64,000 bases of DNA from Pseudomonas thivervalensis (GTDB lineage: Bacteria > Pseudomonadota > Gammaproteobacteria > Pseudomonadales > Pseudomonadaceae). Under the pieces are notes generated by a model. The model searched no databases, was not told where the DNA came from, and saw only the letters and a program-made list of their open reading frames with translations. The stretch spans positions 186,001-250,000 of the forward strand of contig NZ_LHVE01000001.1 of assembly GCF_001269655.1 (NCBI RefSeq). The letters are read 5' to 3'. Within the stretch, counting starts at the first letter, position 1, and the number at the start of each line of letters is the position of its first letter. Shown in pieces: positions 25,467 through 34,138 of this stretch. The position numbers and the translations under genes are program-made.

Positions 25467-26354
25467 ATGGCCATTACCCCTAAGAGCGAAGCGATTCGTA
25501 TATCTCGAGTTTTGGAGCAGGTGTTAGGGGGTGACCGTTTTCCGGTCGATGTGAGAGCGTTAGCGCTCGAGTGGTCGTCGCAGACCTGTCCTGATCAGCC
25601 AATTCTGGCTATCAAAACAGTTCCGCTACCTTCGTTCGAGGGGATGCTAGCCAAGAGTCCGAAGGGTAATGGGTGGATGATCGGCGTTAACGAGGACGTT
25701 GAGTCGGAAGGCCGGATTCGCTTCACCATTGCCCACGAGTTTGGGCACTACATGCTCCATCGCGAACGCCAATCTCGCTTCAATTGCTCAAATCAAGACA
25801 TGCACTCTTGGGATCCCCATGGGCGCGATATTGAGGTTGAAGCCGATACCTTCGCATCGTATTTGCTGATGCCGCTCAACGATTTCCGAGCACAGGTAGA
25901 TGGGCATCCGTTCTCGATGGACTTGCTTCGCCACTGTGCAGATCGATACGGTGTTTCAGTCACCGCCGCCGCCTTAAAATGGCGTGAGGTAGCACCGGGT
26001 AGAGTTATCGTCCTATCAGCCAAAGACGGCTTCCTTGACTGGTCCTGCTCAAACGAGCGGGCATTCCGATCTGGTGCTTACTTCGCCACTCGGAACGAAA
26101 CCATTGAACCTCCCGCTCAGTCAGTACTGAACAATGCGGTGCGATCAGCGACTGGAACGTCCTGTATCATTCCTGCGAACGCCTGGCTTTCGCGAGAATC
26201 AGCAGAGCTTGAAATTGAAGAACATGCCTTTGTAATCGAGGGTAGTGGATTCAATTACACGCTAGGAGTTTTGATCCTACCTGACATCGAAAGACATCTT
26301 ATGGACGAAGATGAGCTGCTATCGCCGTTAACTGGAATCCCCTCGTTTCGATAA
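25467..26354 (+). CDS. ImmA/IrrE-family metallopeptidase
   Basis: The 295-residue protein has the zinc protease motif HEFGH (AHEFGHYMLHRE, near residue 90) and the downstream Glu-rich EVEADTFASYLLMP that completes the metal site. A C-terminal domain of about 110 residues follows. By family it cleaves its partner XRE repressor when triggered. Its position, 6 bases after the repressor gene, makes the partner clear. The sensor input is unknown. Confidence 0.92.
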   Translation: MAITPKSEAIRISRVLEQVLGGDRFPVDVRALALEWSSQTCPDQPILAIKTVPLPSFEGMLAKSPKGNGWMIGVNEDVESEGRIRFTIAHEFGHYMLHRERQSRFNCSNQDMHSWDPHGRDIEVEADTFASYLLMPLNDFRAQVDGHPFSMDLLRHCADRYGVSVTAAALKWREVAPGRVIVLSAKDGFLDWSCSNERAFRSGAYFATRNETIEPPAQSVLNNAVRSATGTSCIIPANAWLSRESAELEIEEHAFVIEGSGFNYTLGVLILPDIERHLMDEDELLSPLTGIPSFR

Positions 26355-26414
26355 AGGTATAGGCTTCGCCGGCTATAAGCGAATGACCGCTTCTGGCCGT
26401 TTTCTGACCTTCGT

Positions 26415-26690
26415 TTAGAGGTTGAACTGCCAGGATTTTCCTAAGCGATGAGTTAGTAATTGCATGGTCAGCAAATAGTAATAGCGCGTCGATTGAGTGT
26501 GCTGGTTTAGGTGGTAATTCAAAAACCACGCAAGGTGTTTTCTCTGCCAAGTCCATGGATTGTCGCGTTGCCAGCGCTCAGCGATCGCTGTTTGGATGGC
26601 CTTCGCCTGATGCAGGTGGCGTTGGCGCGTGGTATGCGACCCGGTCAGGACGCCCGTCAGGAACAGATCCATATCGAATACCGTGCTCAT
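26415..26690 (-). CDS. Small basic protein coupled to the integrase (91 aa)
   Basis: The ATG overlaps the integrase stop by 4 bases (ATGA). The product is helical, rich in Gln, His, Trp and Arg (DNPWTWQRKHLAWFLNYHLNQH), and has no recognised domain. Co-translation with the recombinase suggests a role in integration or excision, for example a directionality or DNA-bending factor; this is inference. Confidence 0.65.
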   Translation of the reverse strand: MSTVFDMDLFLTGVLTGSHTTRQRHLHQAKAIQTAIAERWQRDNPWTWQRKHLAWFLNYHLNQHTQSTRYYYLLTMQLLTHRLGKSWQFNL

Positions 26691-27667
26691 GCGCGACCAC
26701 CAATGTAAGCGGCCACCACGACGATACGGTTGTGCCCCAGCTCATAGCTGATTTGTACTCGGGCTTCCTGATCGAGACGTCGGTCGAGTTGATAGCAATG
26801 GCCACCGTTGATGGGGGCGGGATGGTGGGTGATTTGCTCATAGCGTTCGCACGCATAGGCTGCCCGCAATTCGTGGAAGCCTTTGAGGTTGTACTGATGG
26901 AGGATGTCCCGTGCAGGACGGACGATTCCCCGTTGGAAATCGAGGTAGCTTTCGTTCGGTGCAAGTAGGTTGCGGCTACCGTCGGGTGAGACCTGTTCGG
27001 CGAATCTCAGCGCCTCGCGAATATGATCATCCGCCCTGATCCAGCGAGGTGCCGAGGCACCTGAGCGGCCCCCCTTGGTGCCATCCTGGATGTTGATCTT
27101 GCCGTATTGTTCGGCCTCACGTTTTAAGCGCGGAAGGTCGGCCAAAATGGCCTCACGTAAGCGCATGCCGGTGGCTCGCGCTAATTGAGCGATGGCCGCG
27201 GCACGCGGCTGCTGGTGTGCGCAAAGCACCTCTACGACCCTCTTCACATGTTCGCGGTCTTGGCCTTTCGGCACCGAATGACGAACACTGGTGCGCCGCA
27301 TTCCTAGCGCCTTGCTCGGACTCGATACTTTCACATACTGATCACCGCGAAGCGCTGCCAGGGTCCGATTGACGCTGGACAATCGGTTTTGCGCAGTGGC
27401 GATGGCGAGATCGCTGCGCTCAACCAGGTGACGCAGATGCTCCGCGTAATCCAGCAAGGTCTGCCGATCAATCTGCCGTGCGTCATTAATTCCCGGGCCA
27501 TCCTCCGACCGACACCAGCGTACAAACGCCAGCCACCGATCACTGTGTGCTTTGACCGTCCCGTAATGCCCGCCGCCAAACAGATCACGTAGCGCCTGTG
27601 GCCCGGCATAACTCAGTTGCCGGCCATAGCCAAAATTGCGGCCATCTCGCCTACCCTCCAATCCCAT
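26687..27667 (-). CDS. Tyrosine recombinase / integrase of the island
   Basis: This 326-residue protein has an N-terminal SAM-like DNA-binding domain and a C-terminal catalytic domain with the catalytic Arg in RATGMRLREAIL, HELRAAYACERY (H-x-x-R) and ELGHNRIVVVAAYIG (His and the nucleophile Tyr). It fits the integrase domain-containing family of Pseudomonas islands. ATG 27667 has GAGGAG 7 bases upstream; an ATG at 27715 adds 16 unconserved-looking residues. It should recombine the tRNA-Thr repeats at 17672 and 29348. It reads away from the tRNA, with about 1.7 kb between. Confidence 0.93.
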   Translation of the reverse strand: MGLEGRRDGRNFGYGRQLSYAGPQALRDLFGGGHYGTVKAHSDRWLAFVRWCRSEDGPGINDARQIDRQTLLDYAEHLRHLVERSDLAIATAQNRLSSVNRTLAALRGDQYVKVSSPSKALGMRRTSVRHSVPKGQDREHVKRVVEVLCAHQQPRAAAIAQLARATGMRLREAILADLPRLKREAEQYGKINIQDGTKGGRSGASAPRWIRADDHIREALRFAEQVSPDGSRNLLAPNESYLDFQRGIVRPARDILHQYNLKGFHELRAAYACERYEQITHHPAPINGGHCYQLDRRLDQEARVQISYELGHNRIVVVAAYIGGRA

Positions 27668-28095
27668 GATCGAACTCCTCTTCAAGCCAAGCCGCTGAAA
27701 CCTTCCCCACGTCATCCCGCCAAGAATGTTGAGTGTTATCAGGGATCAAGGCCCCTGCGACCTGTGAGGGTTGTCCACTAACGCGGGAATGGCGGCTCCT
27801 TACGACCGGGAGCTTGGGCATCTCATGATCTGGCCTCCTGAGCACTTCCGAGGAAGTGGGCGGGTGGAGGCTGCACTGGTTGACGAGACCAGCACCGCGA
27901 GATCCAGAGTCGGGTGAAGGCAGTGATGCGATGACCGGGGCATGCCTGACTGTCAGTCAGGTGCGGTCCATTCCGTGGGCTGCAGCACCATCATCTGCAT
28001 CGCTGTTGCCGGTGACTTCGGTGTTTGTCACGCCGATTGTCACGAGGGGGAATGCCGCAAAGCCTTGTACGAGTTGGGCTGCAGCAGCGGTAGGA

Positions 28096-28130
28096 GCGCC
28101 CGTCTCTTTCCGGAAGAAAGAGACGGGCGC
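28096..28130. repeat. Long perfect hairpin (15-bp stem, 5-base loop)
   Basis: GCGCCCGTCTCTTTC pairs perfectly with GAAAGAGACGGGCGC around CGGAA. No T run follows, so it is not a standard terminator. It stands in non-coding island DNA. Confidence 0.85.
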
Positions 28131-28367
28131 AGGTTGGCGCAATGAAATGGCCAAGCGGATAGGTTGCTGCAGGGCAGCTATAAAGGGGGATGAGTTGCCG
28201 CAGTGGCACTCTGGTAGAAGTAGGCATCCATCACATCGCTGTGACCGTGCGAGCCGCCGGACGCTAATCGCACTTTGGGAGAACCACCACGGTGTGGCGT
28301 AGCCTTAAAGGTTCTGGCTACCTGGGTTGCTGTCAACGACAGCGCTTTGCCCGATCTTTTCTACGCC

Positions 28368-28457
28368 TGTGGATAATTTGGGTCAAGGCTCGAATTTTCG
28401 GGAATTCTGCGGCTGTGGATGAAATTATCCACCGGTGGAAATCTATGGTTTTCCACA
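28368..28457. promoter_or_regulatory. Cluster of DnaA-box-like sites
   Basis: Four 9-mers match TTATCCACA with at most one change in 90 bases: TGTGGATAA at 28368 (perfect, reverse), TGTGGATGA at 28414, TTATCCACC at 28425 and TTTTCCACA at 28449. The next bases are AT-rich. This could be a replication origin used by the excised island or a DnaA-binding control site. Confidence 0.5.
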
Positions 28458-28563
28458 GACAATTTGCGTGGGCTTTAGATTTTTTAAATGAGGTCCATCC
28501 AAGCAGGGCGGCTTTGCAGCCCTGTTTGGATAGACCCGCGTGGTAGAGCAGATTGCGAGAGTC

Positions 28564-28893
28564 TTACGGATGTACGCTTACTTTATTGCGGCACTTTAAA
28601 AGCCAAAGCAGTGTTAGCACCGTCGGCCAAAACAACGTGTTGAGAATGTCGTGAGCGCTTGCCTGCCAGCGCCAGTATCCGAAGCTTCCTATATCGTCTC
28701 GCCGATCTACCCACTCGCCTGCACACGCAATGATGAAAACAACCAGCCAGCCAAGGTATGGCCTGAATCGTCGAGTGCCAACGATCAACGTCAAATAGAC
28801 CGCCATACCCAAATAGATATGCAGCGCGTCTTTTGACAGTCCGGTTGCCGACACAATGGCGAGCTTGATGCTTTGTGCGGTTGAGATATCCAT
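28564..28893 (-). CDS. Small integral membrane protein (109 aa)
   Basis: ATG 28893 has AGGAGG about 8 bases upstream, which decides the start over longer frames. Three hydrophobic segments are seen (IYLGMAVYLTLIVG, YLGWLVVFIIACAGEW and a C-terminal LFWPTVLTLLWLL). The family is not recognised; similar proteins occur in Pseudomonas islands as far as I recall. The function is unknown. Confidence 0.7.
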   Translation of the reverse strand: MDISTAQSIKLAIVSATGLSKDALHIYLGMAVYLTLIVGTRRFRPYLGWLVVFIIACAGEWVDRRDDIGSFGYWRWQASAHDILNTLFWPTVLTLLWLLKCRNKVSVHP

Positions 28894-28925
28894 ATCAATT
28901 CCTCCTCTCTGCGCCATTGCCAGAC

Positions 28926-29156
28926 TTACGCTAGACCCCATTGCTGTTGACCTTTCCAGCCATTTGGAAAACCCATCAGTCTCGAATAATCCAACTCTTG
29001 CTGATCCATGATTTCGGCCAGGCGAAGCTTCCACCGGCTGTCTGGACTGATCAAGTCGGTTAGGTAGGCCAGCATCGTTCCAATTGCTGTTCTACGCTGA
29101 GGGCCGGTTTGTCGAAGGGCCTCATGTAGTTTTCTCCAGGCAAAAAAAACCCGCAC
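28926..29156 (-). pseudogene. C-terminal remnant of an Abi_2-type (AbiD/AbiF-like) gene
   Basis: A 76-codon frame ends with RLAEIMDQQELDYSRLMGFPNGWKGQQQW, resembling the C-terminus of Abi_2 abortive-infection proteins (LxxLxxxHPxxxLxxMGFPxxWxxxPLW). Full-length members have about 300 residues, so most of the gene is missing. It probably marks older defence cargo lost next to the tRNA. The identification is by eye. Confidence 0.5.
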
Positions 29157-29347
29157 GATTTGAGCTTGCTGACTGGGTCAACCTAGGCTTGGCGGGTGTG
29201 TTGGGATGCATTATAGGTAGGTGTAAGAGACCCTCAACGTTGCACTGACGTGAAATTATAACGAGCAGACGGTCGAGCAACGCAGGGCTGTCGATGCTGA
29301 TAAAGCGGTGCTGGCCTTTATCCGGCTTTCAGGAGATTTGAATTCTT

Positions 29348-29394
29348 CCAGAAACAACGAAGCCCTCGCATTTCTGCGAGGGCTTCGTTTTGTA

Positions 29395-29409
<15 letters not shown>
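29348..29409. repeat. Right attachment-site repeat (attR-like) within the tRNA-Thr 3' end
   Basis: This copy overlaps the last 15 bases of the intact tRNA-Thr and its terminator. The terminator stem (AACGAAGCCCTCGCA with TGCGAGGGCTTCGTT) is a clean hairpin on the tRNA strand. Compared with 17672-17732 it has one extra C and a G-C pair in place of A-T. Confidence 0.82.
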
Positions 29410-29470
<61 letters not shown>

Positions 29471-29545
29471 GTGTGGGCGACGATTATAGCGATTGGGTGC
29501 GTTCTGTAAACCCCTGAATTCTGACTATTTTTGCACGACCCATGC

Positions 29546-30370
29546 TCAAGCGCGGCGCAGCAGGGTGCGTACTTTCTGCAAGGCTCGCCACGCACGGCTG
29601 TTTTGCATGGCGCGGAGTTGGGCTTCGGCCTCTTCGGCGCGTTGCAGGGCGGCGCTGAGTTGTTGGTCCGTGTCGTCGATGGGGTGGCTGAATTTGTGGC
29701 CTTTGCAGAGTTGGAAGCCGTCGAGGTTGCACGGGGGGATGTCGAAGGCGGCTTTGAGGGCCAGGTGTTCTTTGGCGAGGTAGTAGGTGTTGATGCCGTC
29801 GAACAGGATGGACTGGTAGCCGGCGTCGGTCACCAGGGTTTCCCAGGTCTGGTCGCGGGCCCATGGGGTTTCGATGAGGATGATCCAGGGGCGCCAGCGG
29901 GTGAAGTCCATGCCGCGCAGCACGGTTTCTTCGTGGCCTTCGACGTCGATTTTCAGGAAGTGGATGGGGCGGTCCTGGGCGTATTGCTCGCAGATGGAGG
30001 CCAGGGTGCGGGATTGGACGGTCTGGTTGCGCACGTCCATGCCGGCGTCGCGGTGTTGTTGGGCGATGCTGGCTTCTACCGTGGACAGGCCGGTGTCGGC
30101 GATGGTGTAGAAGGTCAGGCTGTCGGCGTTTTCGCCGGCCACGCATTGCAGGTTGATGTCGTGGGGGCGTTGTCGGCAGAGCGCGTCGTAGTAGGCTGGC
30201 ACCGGTTCGATGTTGATGCCGCGCCAGCCGCGCTCGTAGAACGCTCGGGTGACCGAATCATCTGTCGGATGGTTGGCGCCGACGTCGAGGTAAAAGCCGT
30301 TTTCCACCGATTGAAGGGCGCGCCACAGGCGTATGTCTTCGAAGTTTTGTGCGTAGGAAATGAACGTCAC
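29546..30370 (-). CDS. FkbM-family methyltransferase
   Basis: This 274-residue protein has a SAM-binding motif I in FYLDVGANHPTDDSVT and the FkbM features LKIDVEGHEETVLRGMDF and WIILIETPW. A C-terminal coiled coil (ALQRAEEAEAQLRAMQNSRAWRALQKVR) is like those of glycan-modifying enzymes. It probably O-methylates a sugar or glycan. GTG 30370 with AAGGAC 6 bases upstream is preferred over ATG 30403. It is the first chromosomal gene right of the island. Confidence 0.9.
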   Translation of the reverse strand: MTFISYAQNFEDIRLWRALQSVENGFYLDVGANHPTDDSVTRAFYERGWRGINIEPVPAYYDALCRQRPHDINLQCVAGENADSLTFYTIADTGLSTVEASIAQQHRDAGMDVRNQTVQSRTLASICEQYAQDRPIHFLKIDVEGHEETVLRGMDFTRWRPWIILIETPWARDQTWETLVTDAGYQSILFDGINTYYLAKEHLALKAAFDIPPCNLDGFQLCKGHKFSHPIDDTDQQLSAALQRAEEAEAQLRAMQNSRAWRALQKVRTLLRRA

Positions 30371-30701
30371 GGCCAGTCCTTGAGTGCGTCGGCATTGTGT
30401 CAATCACGATACGTGGGGCTGTTGTATAGCACGGGCGCGGTGGACGCAATTATTGGCGCGGAGCAGCACTGAATTCGGCGGTTATGTCGTTTTGCTTAGA
30501 CGCTTATGCACAACAGGCAGGATGGCGCGCGGGGCATCTTGCGATTTTGTGACCGCTTTCGCGTTTTGTCGCAAATGCCTGTTTTCATGGTTTTTTATCC
30601 ATATGAACAAAAAATGACCAATGCTGATACGGTCAGGAAATCACGGATTTCTTGGATCCAGGTTTATTTCATCAACAGAGTTATCCACAGGCTGTTTCGT
30701 C
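30371..30701. other. Intergenic region with a perfect DnaA box
   Basis: 331 bases with no gene called. TTATCCACA lies at 30681-30689 and another copy (TGTGGATAA) lies nearby in the following gene. Otherwise nothing distinctive is seen. Confidence 0.5.
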
Positions 30702-31934
30702 TCAGCAACGTTCTGCCAGCAGTAGCAAATTGCGCGGCGTCAGCGCTGTTTCGCAGAAGGTGCCAAGGCAAACGTGGTAGCCCTTTTGCGTGAGGAAAAG
30801 GGCTCGGTCCAGCGCCAGCCAAAGCTCCAGTGGCCGTCGGAAAAGGCCTCGCAGCAACTCCAGGTTGCGCACCTCGGCCAGGCGCTGGTGGCCTGCTGCT
30901 TCCAAGGCGTCCCAATCAGGCGTGCCGACTGTGGATAAGTCTTTCAGGGCTGCCAGATCGGTGCAGTATTGGGCGAAGGATTTTTCCAGCCAGGCGCTGG
31001 GCAATGAGGGAGTGGGCAGGTAGTCGTCGCACCCTCTGATTTGCCGTTGCAGGAGGTCGAAACCCAGGCGCCAGGCCATTGATTGGTCCCGCTGTCTTCT
31101 TACGCGCGCGCCAGCAGTGACAGTCTCAGTCTGCGGCAGGCCGAGATCATCGAGTGATAGCTGTAGTGCAGAGCCTTGGGCGGCGTCGGACAGCGCTTGA
31201 TAACGCTCGCTGCTGATGCGGTTGTAGCAGCACGGCGCGATAGCCAGTTGTGCACAGCCAGCAGCGCTGGCCAGGTGCATCAAGCGTACATGCAGGTCGC
31301 CGCACGCATGCAGGGCCACGGGGGTGTGTCCCGGGTGCAGCGCCTGGGCCGCGTCTGCCGCCAGCACATCCTGTTGCAGGTGCGTGGCGGGCAGGTGATG
31401 GCGCTGGCTCAACAGTTGGCCGCTGGCGACCAGCGTAGGGTCGTACTCCAGGCAGGTCAGTTGCTGCTCAGCGTGCAGCAGCCTTCGGCCGAGGTGGCCT
31501 TTGCCGGCGCACCAATCGAGCCAGTGAGTCGGTTGGGTGGTGAAGTGCAGGCGGCTGGCGAAGGCTTCGATCTGCCACCATTTACGCCCGGGTACGTCGA
31601 CGTTCAGGCGGTGGCTTGGTGCTTCGAGCGTGCTGGCGGGTAATTTTGCAACAGTGCTCAATGCGCGGGAGATTGCGGCCAATGCTGGGAATGGCGCTGG
31701 CGCTTCTGCCATCAACCACGGCTGATGATGATCGTTTTCCGCCGCTTCCAGCGAGCGCTGGCGTAGCCATCGGGCCAATTCCGGGTGGGAGGTTTCCCAA
31801 GGCAGCCGCAGATGAGTGAACGGGCGCGGTTTCCACAGTGCCTGGTGCGCTGTGAGAAAAACGTCCAGCGCCGTGAAGCGGGCGAGCAGTGCTTCGCCCG
31901 TCAGCACGCCGCTGTCAGCGTCCCTGGCAGGCAT
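30702..31934 (-). CDS. METTL25-like SAM-dependent methyltransferase
   Basis: This 410-residue protein has the SAM motif HWLDWCAGKGHLGRRLL near residue 138 and the family segment HACGDLHVRLMHLASAAGCAQLAIAPCCYNRIS. Its substrate is unknown; homologues in the family include the eukaryotic METTL25, recently linked to ribosomal-protein methylation. It begins 20 bases inside the hisM-like permease gene, so it is the last gene of the transporter operon. A GTG at 31907 is an alternative start. Confidence 0.88.
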   Translation of the reverse strand: MPARDADSGVLTGEALLARFTALDVFLTAHQALWKPRPFTHLRLPWETSHPELARWLRQRSLEAAENDHHQPWLMAEAPAPFPALAAISRALSTVAKLPASTLEAPSHRLNVDVPGRKWWQIEAFASRLHFTTQPTHWLDWCAGKGHLGRRLLHAEQQLTCLEYDPTLVASGQLLSQRHHLPATHLQQDVLAADAAQALHPGHTPVALHACGDLHVRLMHLASAAGCAQLAIAPCCYNRISSERYQALSDAAQGSALQLSLDDLGLPQTETVTAGARVRRQRDQSMAWRLGFDLLQRQIRGCDDYLPTPSLPSAWLEKSFAQYCTDLAALKDLSTVGTPDWDALEAAGHQRLAEVRNLELLRGLFRRPLELWLALDRALFLTQKGYHVCLGTFCETALTPRNLLLLAERC

Positions 31935-32604
31935 CGACGCGCAACCAGCGTTCCAACTGTTTGAAGCCTTGCACCAGGACGAAGGACATCAGCAGGTAGA
32001 ACATGCCGGCCGCGAAGAAGATCTCCACCGGCATATAGGTCCGGGCAATGATGGTACGGGCCATGCCGGTGAGTTCCAGCAAGGTCACGGTACTCGCCAG
32101 TGCGCTGGCCTTGAGCATCAGGATCACTTCGTTGCTGTAGGCCGGCAGGCCGATGCGCGCGGCGCGGGGCAGCATGATGTAGAACAGCGCCTTGGGCCGC
32201 GACATGCCCAGGGCCCGTGCGGCTTCGATCTCGCCACGGGGGATGGCCTGGATCGCGCCGCGGAGGATCTCGGCGATGTAGGCCGCGGTGTGCAGGGTCA
32301 TGGTGGCCGTGGCGCACCAGAACGGGTCCCGCAGGTAGGGCCACAGCGCGCTGCTGCGCACGGCATCGAATTGCGCCAGGCCGTAGTAGACCAGAAACAG
32401 CTGGACCAACAGCGGCGTGCCACGGAAAAAGAAGATGTAGGCGTAGGGCAATGCCCGCACTTGCCACAGACGTGAAGAGCGGGCGATGCCCAGTGGAATC
32501 GCCAGCAACAGCCCGGCGATCACGGCGATGGCCACCAGTTCCAGGGTCAGTGTCGCGCCCTGGGCCAGCTTCGGCAGCCACTTGATGATGACGTCCCAGT
32601 TCAT
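31915..32604 (-). CDS. ABC transporter permease, HisM type (basic/polar amino acids)
   Basis: This 229-residue inner-membrane protein of the HisMQ family has about five spans and the EAA loop GEIEAARALGMSRPKALFYIMLPRA that contacts the ATPase. FFRGTPLLVQLFLVYYG is typical of the amino-acid subclass. Its ATG overlaps the stop of the HisQ-type gene (ATGA). Confidence 0.94.
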   Translation of the reverse strand: MNWDVIIKWLPKLAQGATLTLELVAIAVIAGLLLAIPLGIARSSRLWQVRALPYAYIFFFRGTPLLVQLFLVYYGLAQFDAVRSSALWPYLRDPFWCATATMTLHTAAYIAEILRGAIQAIPRGEIEAARALGMSRPKALFYIMLPRAARIGLPAYSNEVILMLKASALASTVTLLELTGMARTIIARTYMPVEIFFAAGMFYLLMSFVLVQGFKQLERWLRVDACQGR

Positions 32605-33296
32605 TGGGTGCTCCTGGTAAATCCACGGGCGGCGCGTCGTTCCAGCAGGTGCATGCCGATCATGGCGAACACCGTCAGTCCCAGGTACATGAAGGCTGCG
32701 ACCATATAGAAGGTGAACGGTTGCTTGGACACGGTCACGCCGATTTGCGCATGACGCATGATCTCTTCCAGGCCAATCACCGAGACCAGCGCGGTGTCCT
32801 TCATCAGGATCATGAACAGGTTGCCCAGGCCAGGCAGGGCGATGCGCCACATCTGCGGCATGATCAGCCGGGTGAAGATCCGCCATTTCGACAGGCCCAG
32901 GGCGACGCCGGCCTCGCGATGGCCCTTGGGAATCGCCAGGATCGCGCCGCGAAACACTTCCGTGGCGTAGGCGCCAAAGCACAGGCCCAGGGCAATGACC
33001 CCGGCGGCGAAGGCGTTGAGGGCAAGGTCGGGGTTGCCGAAGTATTCACCCAAGGCGCGCATCAGGTTGACGGTGCCGAAATAGATCAATAGCACCCAGA
33101 GCAATTCCGGGATGCCGCGAACCAGCGTCGAATAGGTGCCGCCCAGCCATTGCAGCGGCTTGTGTGGCGAGGTCTTGGCCAAGGCGCCGAGCAGGCCGAG
33201 TACCAGTCCCAGGCCTAAGGCAGAAAGGGCCAACTTGACGGTCATCAGCGCGCCGGCGGCGAGCGCTGGGCCGAATCCGTAGAGATCGATCATCAT
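32601..33296 (-). CDS. ABC transporter permease, HisQ type (basic/polar amino acids)
   Basis: This 231-residue permease has RGIPELLWVLLIYFG and the EAA loop GHREAGVALGLSKWRIFTRLIMPQM. The start is one of two adjacent ATGs (33296 or 33293). With the HisM-type protein it forms the membrane channel. The 79-base gap to the binding-protein gene holds short GC-rich stems. Confidence 0.94.
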   Translation of the reverse strand: MMIDLYGFGPALAAGALMTVKLALSALGLGLVLGLLGALAKTSPHKPLQWLGGTYSTLVRGIPELLWVLLIYFGTVNLMRALGEYFGNPDLALNAFAAGVIALGLCFGAYATEVFRGAILAIPKGHREAGVALGLSKWRIFTRLIMPQMWRIALPGLGNLFMILMKDTALVSVIGLEEIMRHAQIGVTVSKQPFTFYMVAAFMYLGLTVFAMIGMHLLERRAARGFTRSTQ

Positions 33297-33375
33297 GGGT
33301 GTGTGTTCATATCGCGGCAGGCTTTGCTAAGGGCCGGCGCCGCGCAATAGCGGGCGCCAGCCAGGCACGTCAGGA

Positions 33376-34125
33376 TCAATAGATGCTGAACGGGAAGTAC
33401 TTGTCGTTGATCTTTTTATAGGTGCCGTCAGCAACAATTTCTTTCAGTGCGGCGTTCAGTCGGTCACGCAGTTGATCGCCCTTGCGCACGGCGATGGCGA
33501 TCTTGTCGCCCTCTACCACCGGGTCACCTTTGAATTCGTAAGCACGGCCAGCGTCGGTTTTCAGCCAGTCGTAGTTCACGTATTTGTCTGCCAGGATCCC
33601 GTCAACGCGGCCGGAGATCAGGTCCAGGTAGGCATTTTCCTGAGTGTCATAGAGTTTCAGCTCGACGCCTTCCATGTTGTCTTCCATCCAGGTGCCGGCG
33701 AGCGTAGAGCGCTGTGCCCCGATGACCTTACCTTGGAGAGACTCTTTATCGATTTTGAAGTCGACGTTTTTCGGGGCGATGAATTGCAGTTTGTTGGAGT
33801 AGTACGGGTCGGTGAAGTCCACGGCTTGCTTGCGCTCGTCGTTGATCGACAGCGAAGAAATCAGGAAATCGAACTTCTTGGCCATCAGGGCGGGGATGAT
33901 GCCGTCCCAGTCGGACGTGACCACTTCGCACTCGACTTTCATCTTGGCGCACAGGGCGTCGCCGATGTCTTTGTCGAAACCCACGACCTGGCCGCTGGCG
34001 TCCTTGTTGTTGAACGGCGGATAGGCCGCTTCGATGCCCATCTTCAGCTTTTCGGCCGCCATGGCGCTGGCCGAGAAGACCAGGCTGGCCGCTGCGGCCA
34101 GGAGGAATTTCTTGTAGGTCTGCAT
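33376..34125 (-). CDS. Periplasmic amino-acid-binding protein of the ABC transporter
   Basis: This 249-residue protein has a signal peptide cut at SAMAAEKLK, then the cluster 3 binding-protein core EAAYPPFNNKD, GFDKDIGDALCAKM and FDFLISSLSINDERKQAVDFTDPYY. It resembles lysine/arginine/ornithine and histidine binders (HisJ/ArgT), but the ligand is not proven. ATG 34125 gives the correct signal peptide; the longer frame from 34281 runs into the ATPase gene. Confidence 0.95.
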   Translation of the reverse strand: MQTYKKFLLAAAASLVFSASAMAAEKLKMGIEAAYPPFNNKDASGQVVGFDKDIGDALCAKMKVECEVVTSDWDGIIPALMAKKFDFLISSLSINDERKQAVDFTDPYYSNKLQFIAPKNVDFKIDKESLQGKVIGAQRSTLAGTWMEDNMEGVELKLYDTQENAYLDLISGRVDGILADKYVNYDWLKTDAGRAYEFKGDPVVEGDKIAIAVRKGDQLRDRLNAALKEIVADGTYKKINDKYFPFSIY

Positions 34126-34138
34126 GTGTACTGCTCCG

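Larger units (their letters stand above)
27668..28563. other. Non-coding right arm of the island
   Basis: About 900 bases without a convincing gene. A 148-codon forward frame (27856-28302) has no ribosome site and a low-complexity, arginine/alanine-rich composition and is not called. The stretch holds a 15-bp-stem hairpin at 28096-28130 and a cluster of DnaA-box-like 9-mers at 28368-28457, described separately. Confidence 0.6.

Noticed and set aside
27856..28302. 148-codon forward frame in the right island arm
   Set aside because: No ribosome site, biased Arg/Ala/Ser composition, and it contains a perfect hairpin that constrains the sequence.
30681..30689. Single perfect DnaA box near the FkbM gene considered as an origin
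   Set aside because: Isolated perfect boxes occur by chance and here no cluster or AT-rich unwinding region accompanies it.
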